64,000 nt of DNA. Origin: Microbacterium sp. GTDB lineage: Bacteria; Actinomycetota; Actinomycetes; Actinomycetales; Microbacteriaceae. The stretch lies in NCBI GenBank assembly GCA_031177765.1, contig JAPSKH010000001.1, positions 45,917 through 109,916 of the forward strand. The letters run 5' to 3'. The position numbers and the translations under genes are program-made. The notes under the pieces are model-generated. The model was given only the letters and a program-made list of their open reading frames with translations, did no database searches and was not told the DNA's origin. Each line of letters starts with the position of its first letter. Positions within the stretch are counted from its first letter, which is position 1. Below, one piece after another: positions 61,788 to 64,000 of this stretch.

Positions 61788-63157
61788 CAGAGCACACCTT
61801 CGACCTCGTCGTCCTGGGCGGCGGCAGCGGCGGCTACGCTGCGGCACTGCGCGCTGCGGAGCTGGGCAAGTCCGTCGCGCTCGTGGAGAAGGACAAGGTC
61901 GGAGGCACGTGCCTGCACCGCGGCTGCATCCCCACCAAGGCGCTGCTGCACGCCGCAGAGGTCGCCGATTCGGCGCGGGATGCCTCTGCGATCGGCATCC
62001 GCGCGACCCTCGACGGCATCGATCCGGCGGGCGTGCGCGCGTATCGCGAAGGCATCGTCGCGAAGAAGTACAAGGGTCTCGAGGGGCTCGTGAAGGCGCG
62101 CGGCATCACGGTCGTGCCCGGCGCCGGGCGCCTGGAAGCCGGTCCCGCCGTGCGCGTCGGCGAGGACCTCTACCGTGGCGCGGACGTGGTGCTCGCGACC
62201 GGGTCGTACAGTCGCACGCTCCCGGGCCTCGAGGTCGGGGGGCGGATCCTCACGAGCGAGCAGGCGCTCGAGCTGGACGAGATCCCTCGGCACGTCGTGA
62301 TCCTCGGCGGCGGCGTCATCGGCGTCGAGTTCGCGAGCGTCTGGCGCTCCTTCGGTGCGGACGTGACGATCGTCGAGGCGCTGGACCACCTCGTCCCCAA
62401 CGAGGACGTCGCGCTCAGCAAGGGGCTCGAGCGCGCCTTCCGCCGCCGCGGCATCCAGTACTCGCTGGGCGTGCGCTTCCAGAGCGCCTCGCAGACCGCC
62501 GACGGCGTCACGGTGACGCTCGAGGACGGGCGGGCTCTCGAAGCGGACTACCTGCTCGTCGCCGTCGGGCGCGGCCCGGCGACGGCGGGACTGGGCTTCG
62601 AGGAGGCGGGCGTCACCATCGATCGGGGATTCGTCGTCACCGACGAACGACTGCGCACCAGCGTGGCGCACGTCTGGGCCGTGGGCGACATCGTTCCCGG
62701 TCTGCAGCTGGCGCATCGCGGATTCCAGCAGGGGATCTTCGTCGCCGAGGAGATCGCCGGGCTGAACCCCGTCGTGGTCCCCGACACGCAGGTCCCCCGC
62801 GTCACCTACAGCCACCCCGAGGTGGCATCGGTCGGTCTCACCGAAGCCCAGGCCGTCGACGTCCACGGCGCCGACGGGGTCGTCTCGTACGAGTACAACC
62901 TCGCCGGGAACGGCCGGAGCGAGATCCTGGGCACGAGCGGCATCGTCAAGGTGATCCGTGGGAAGGGCGGCCCGGTCCTCGGCGTCCACCTCATCGGCGC
63001 GCGTGTGGGCGAACTGATCACCGAGGGTCAGCTCGCGGTGGGCTGGGAGGCGCACCCGGAGGACATCGCACCGTTCGTCCATGCCCACCCGACACAGAGC
63101 GAGGCGCTCGGGGAGGCGTTCCTCGCCCTGGCCGGCAAACCGCTCCACGCGCTGTGA
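61784..63157 (+). CDS. lpdA: Dihydrolipoyl dehydrogenase
   Basis: FDLVVLGGGSGGYAAALRAAELGKSVALVEKDKVGGTCLHRGCIPTKALLH; ATGA overlap with pepA. Confidence 0.96.
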   Translation: MTEHTFDLVVLGGGSGGYAAALRAAELGKSVALVEKDKVGGTCLHRGCIPTKALLHAAEVADSARDASAIGIRATLDGIDPAGVRAYREGIVAKKYKGLEGLVKARGITVVPGAGRLEAGPAVRVGEDLYRGADVVLATGSYSRTLPGLEVGGRILTSEQALELDEIPRHVVILGGGVIGVEFASVWRSFGADVTIVEALDHLVPNEDVALSKGLERAFRRRGIQYSLGVRFQSASQTADGVTVTLEDGRALEADYLLVAVGRGPATAGLGFEEAGVTIDRGFVVTDERLRTSVAHVWAVGDIVPGLQLAHRGFQQGIFVAEEIAGLNPVVVPDTQVPRVTYSHPEVASVGLTEAQAVDVHGADGVVSYEYNLAGNGRSEILGTSGIVKVIRGKGGPVLGVHLIGARVGELITEGQLAVGWEAHPEDIAPFVHAHPTQSEALGEAFLALAGKPLHAL

Positions 63158-63218
63158 CGCCTCGCGCACGGGCCATCACTAAGCTAGATCCGATATCCAT
63201 TCCGAAGGAGACATCGTC

Positions 63219-64000
63219 ATGAGCACTTCCGTGGTCCTCCCCGCTCTCGGTGAGAGCGTCACCGAGGGAACGGTCACCCGCTGGCTCAAGAAGGTCGGGG
63301 ACACGATCCAGGCGGATGAGGGTCTGCTCGAGATCTCCACGGACAAGGTCGACACGGAGATCCCCTCGCCGGTGAGCGGTGTCATCGAGGAGATCCTGGT
63401 CCAGGAGGACGAGACCGTCGAGGTCGGCGCGATCCTCGCGAAGATCGGCGACGGCTCTGGCGCCGCCGCGGGCGACGCGGCGCAGGAGGCGGCACCGGAG
63501 GCGCCGGCACAGCCGCAGGCGACCGAGGCCGCACCCGCCGAGGCGTCGGCTCCCGCCGAGGCACCCGCCCCGGCCGCACAGGCACCCGCGGCGGAGGCAG
63601 CCGCTCCGGCCGCTGCACCCGCCGCCGGCGGCAAGGACGTCGTACTCCCAGAGCTCGGCGAAAGCGTCACCGAGGGCACGGTCACCCGCTGGCTCAAGCA
63701 GGTCGGCGACGACGTCGCGGTGGACGAGCCGCTCCTGGAGATCTCCACGGACAAGGTCGACACCGAGATCCCGTCGCCGTTCGCCGGCGTGCTGCAGGAG
63801 ATCCTCGTCCAGGAGGACGAGACGGTCGCGGTCGGCTCGCCCCTGGCGCGCATCGGAGAAGCAGGATCGGCTCCCGCCGCCCCTGCTGAGGCTCCCGCTG
63901 CGCAGCCCGCCGCGCCCGCCCCTGCCGAGGCTCCCGCCGCGCAGCCCGCGGCGCCGGCTCCGGCCCCCGCGCCCGCCGCTGCCCCGGCACCGGCTCCGGC
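63219..64000 (+). CDS. sucB: 2-oxoglutarate dehydrogenase E2 (dihydrolipoyllysine-residue succinyltransferase), N-terminal part; truncated at window end
   Basis: Two lipoyl domains ([24 protein letters not shown]...[14 protein letters not shown]), Ala/Pro-rich linkers. Confidence 0.93.
   Translation, partial: MSTSVVLPALGESVTEGTVTRWLKKVGDTIQADEGLLEISTDKVDTEIPSPVSGVIEEILVQEDETVEVGAILAKIGDGSGAAAGDAAQEAAPEAPAQPQATEAAPAEASAPAEAPAPAAQAPAAEAAAPAAAPAAGGKDVVLPELGESVTEGTVTRWLKQVGDDVAVDEPLLEISTDKVDTEIPSPFAGVLQEILVQEDETVAVGSPLARIGEAGSAPAAPAEAPAAQPAAPAPAEAPAAQPAAPAPAPAPAAAPAPAP
63231..63455 (+). repeat. Lipoyl-domain repeat copy 1 (copy 2 at about 63641-63865)
   Basis: Near-identical nucleotide blocks, e.g. 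GAGATCTCCACGGACAAGGTCGACACGGAGATCCC vs GAGATCTCCACGGACAAGGTCGACACCGAGATCCC. Confidence 0.85.
63882..63959 (+). repeat. 39-bp tandem repeat (2 copies) encoding [13 protein letters not shown] in the sucB linker
   Basis: Direct reading of repeated CCTGCYGAGGCTCCCGCYGCGCAGCCCGC... Confidence 0.8.

Overview
High-GC actinobacterial chromosomal window, most like Microbacterium/Microbacteriaceae judging from gene content and order. Most of it is conserved backbone: mltG-ruvX-alaS-rpsD-rarA; rel-secF-secD-yajC-ruvB-ruvA-ruvC-yebC-pdxT-pdxS with divergent pdxR-pdxY; HIT-thrS; a tRNA cluster; amtB; zapE/sseA/sufE; DUF3000-rnd; fadA-fadB; dxs; acnA-DUF3159-DUF3710-dut; DUF3093/DUF4193; sepH; parC/parE; rpoD; PAC2; pepA-lpdA-sucB. 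No CRISPR array, rRNA, integrase or transposase was found. The most interesting part is 54142-57682, between parE and rpoD. It holds two overlapping alanine-racemase-like genes: AlrA has the Lys-bearing barrel but a degenerate C-domain, and AlrB has a truncated barrel with Lys replaced by Arg but an intact Tyr-bearing C-domain. A divergent ATP-grasp protein and a CofE (F420-0:glutamyl ligase)-like protein translationally coupled to rpoD lie next to them. Other points of interest are a 924-aa glycoside hydrolase-glycosyltransferase fusion, several perfect palindromes or operator-like sites (pdxS/pdxR, acnA, rpoD), a GlnR-like box upstream of amtB, a Thr-containing mini-ORF upstream of thrS, and an apparent excess of GGATGCC/GGCATCC. 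Function calls come from reading the translations; no database search was run.
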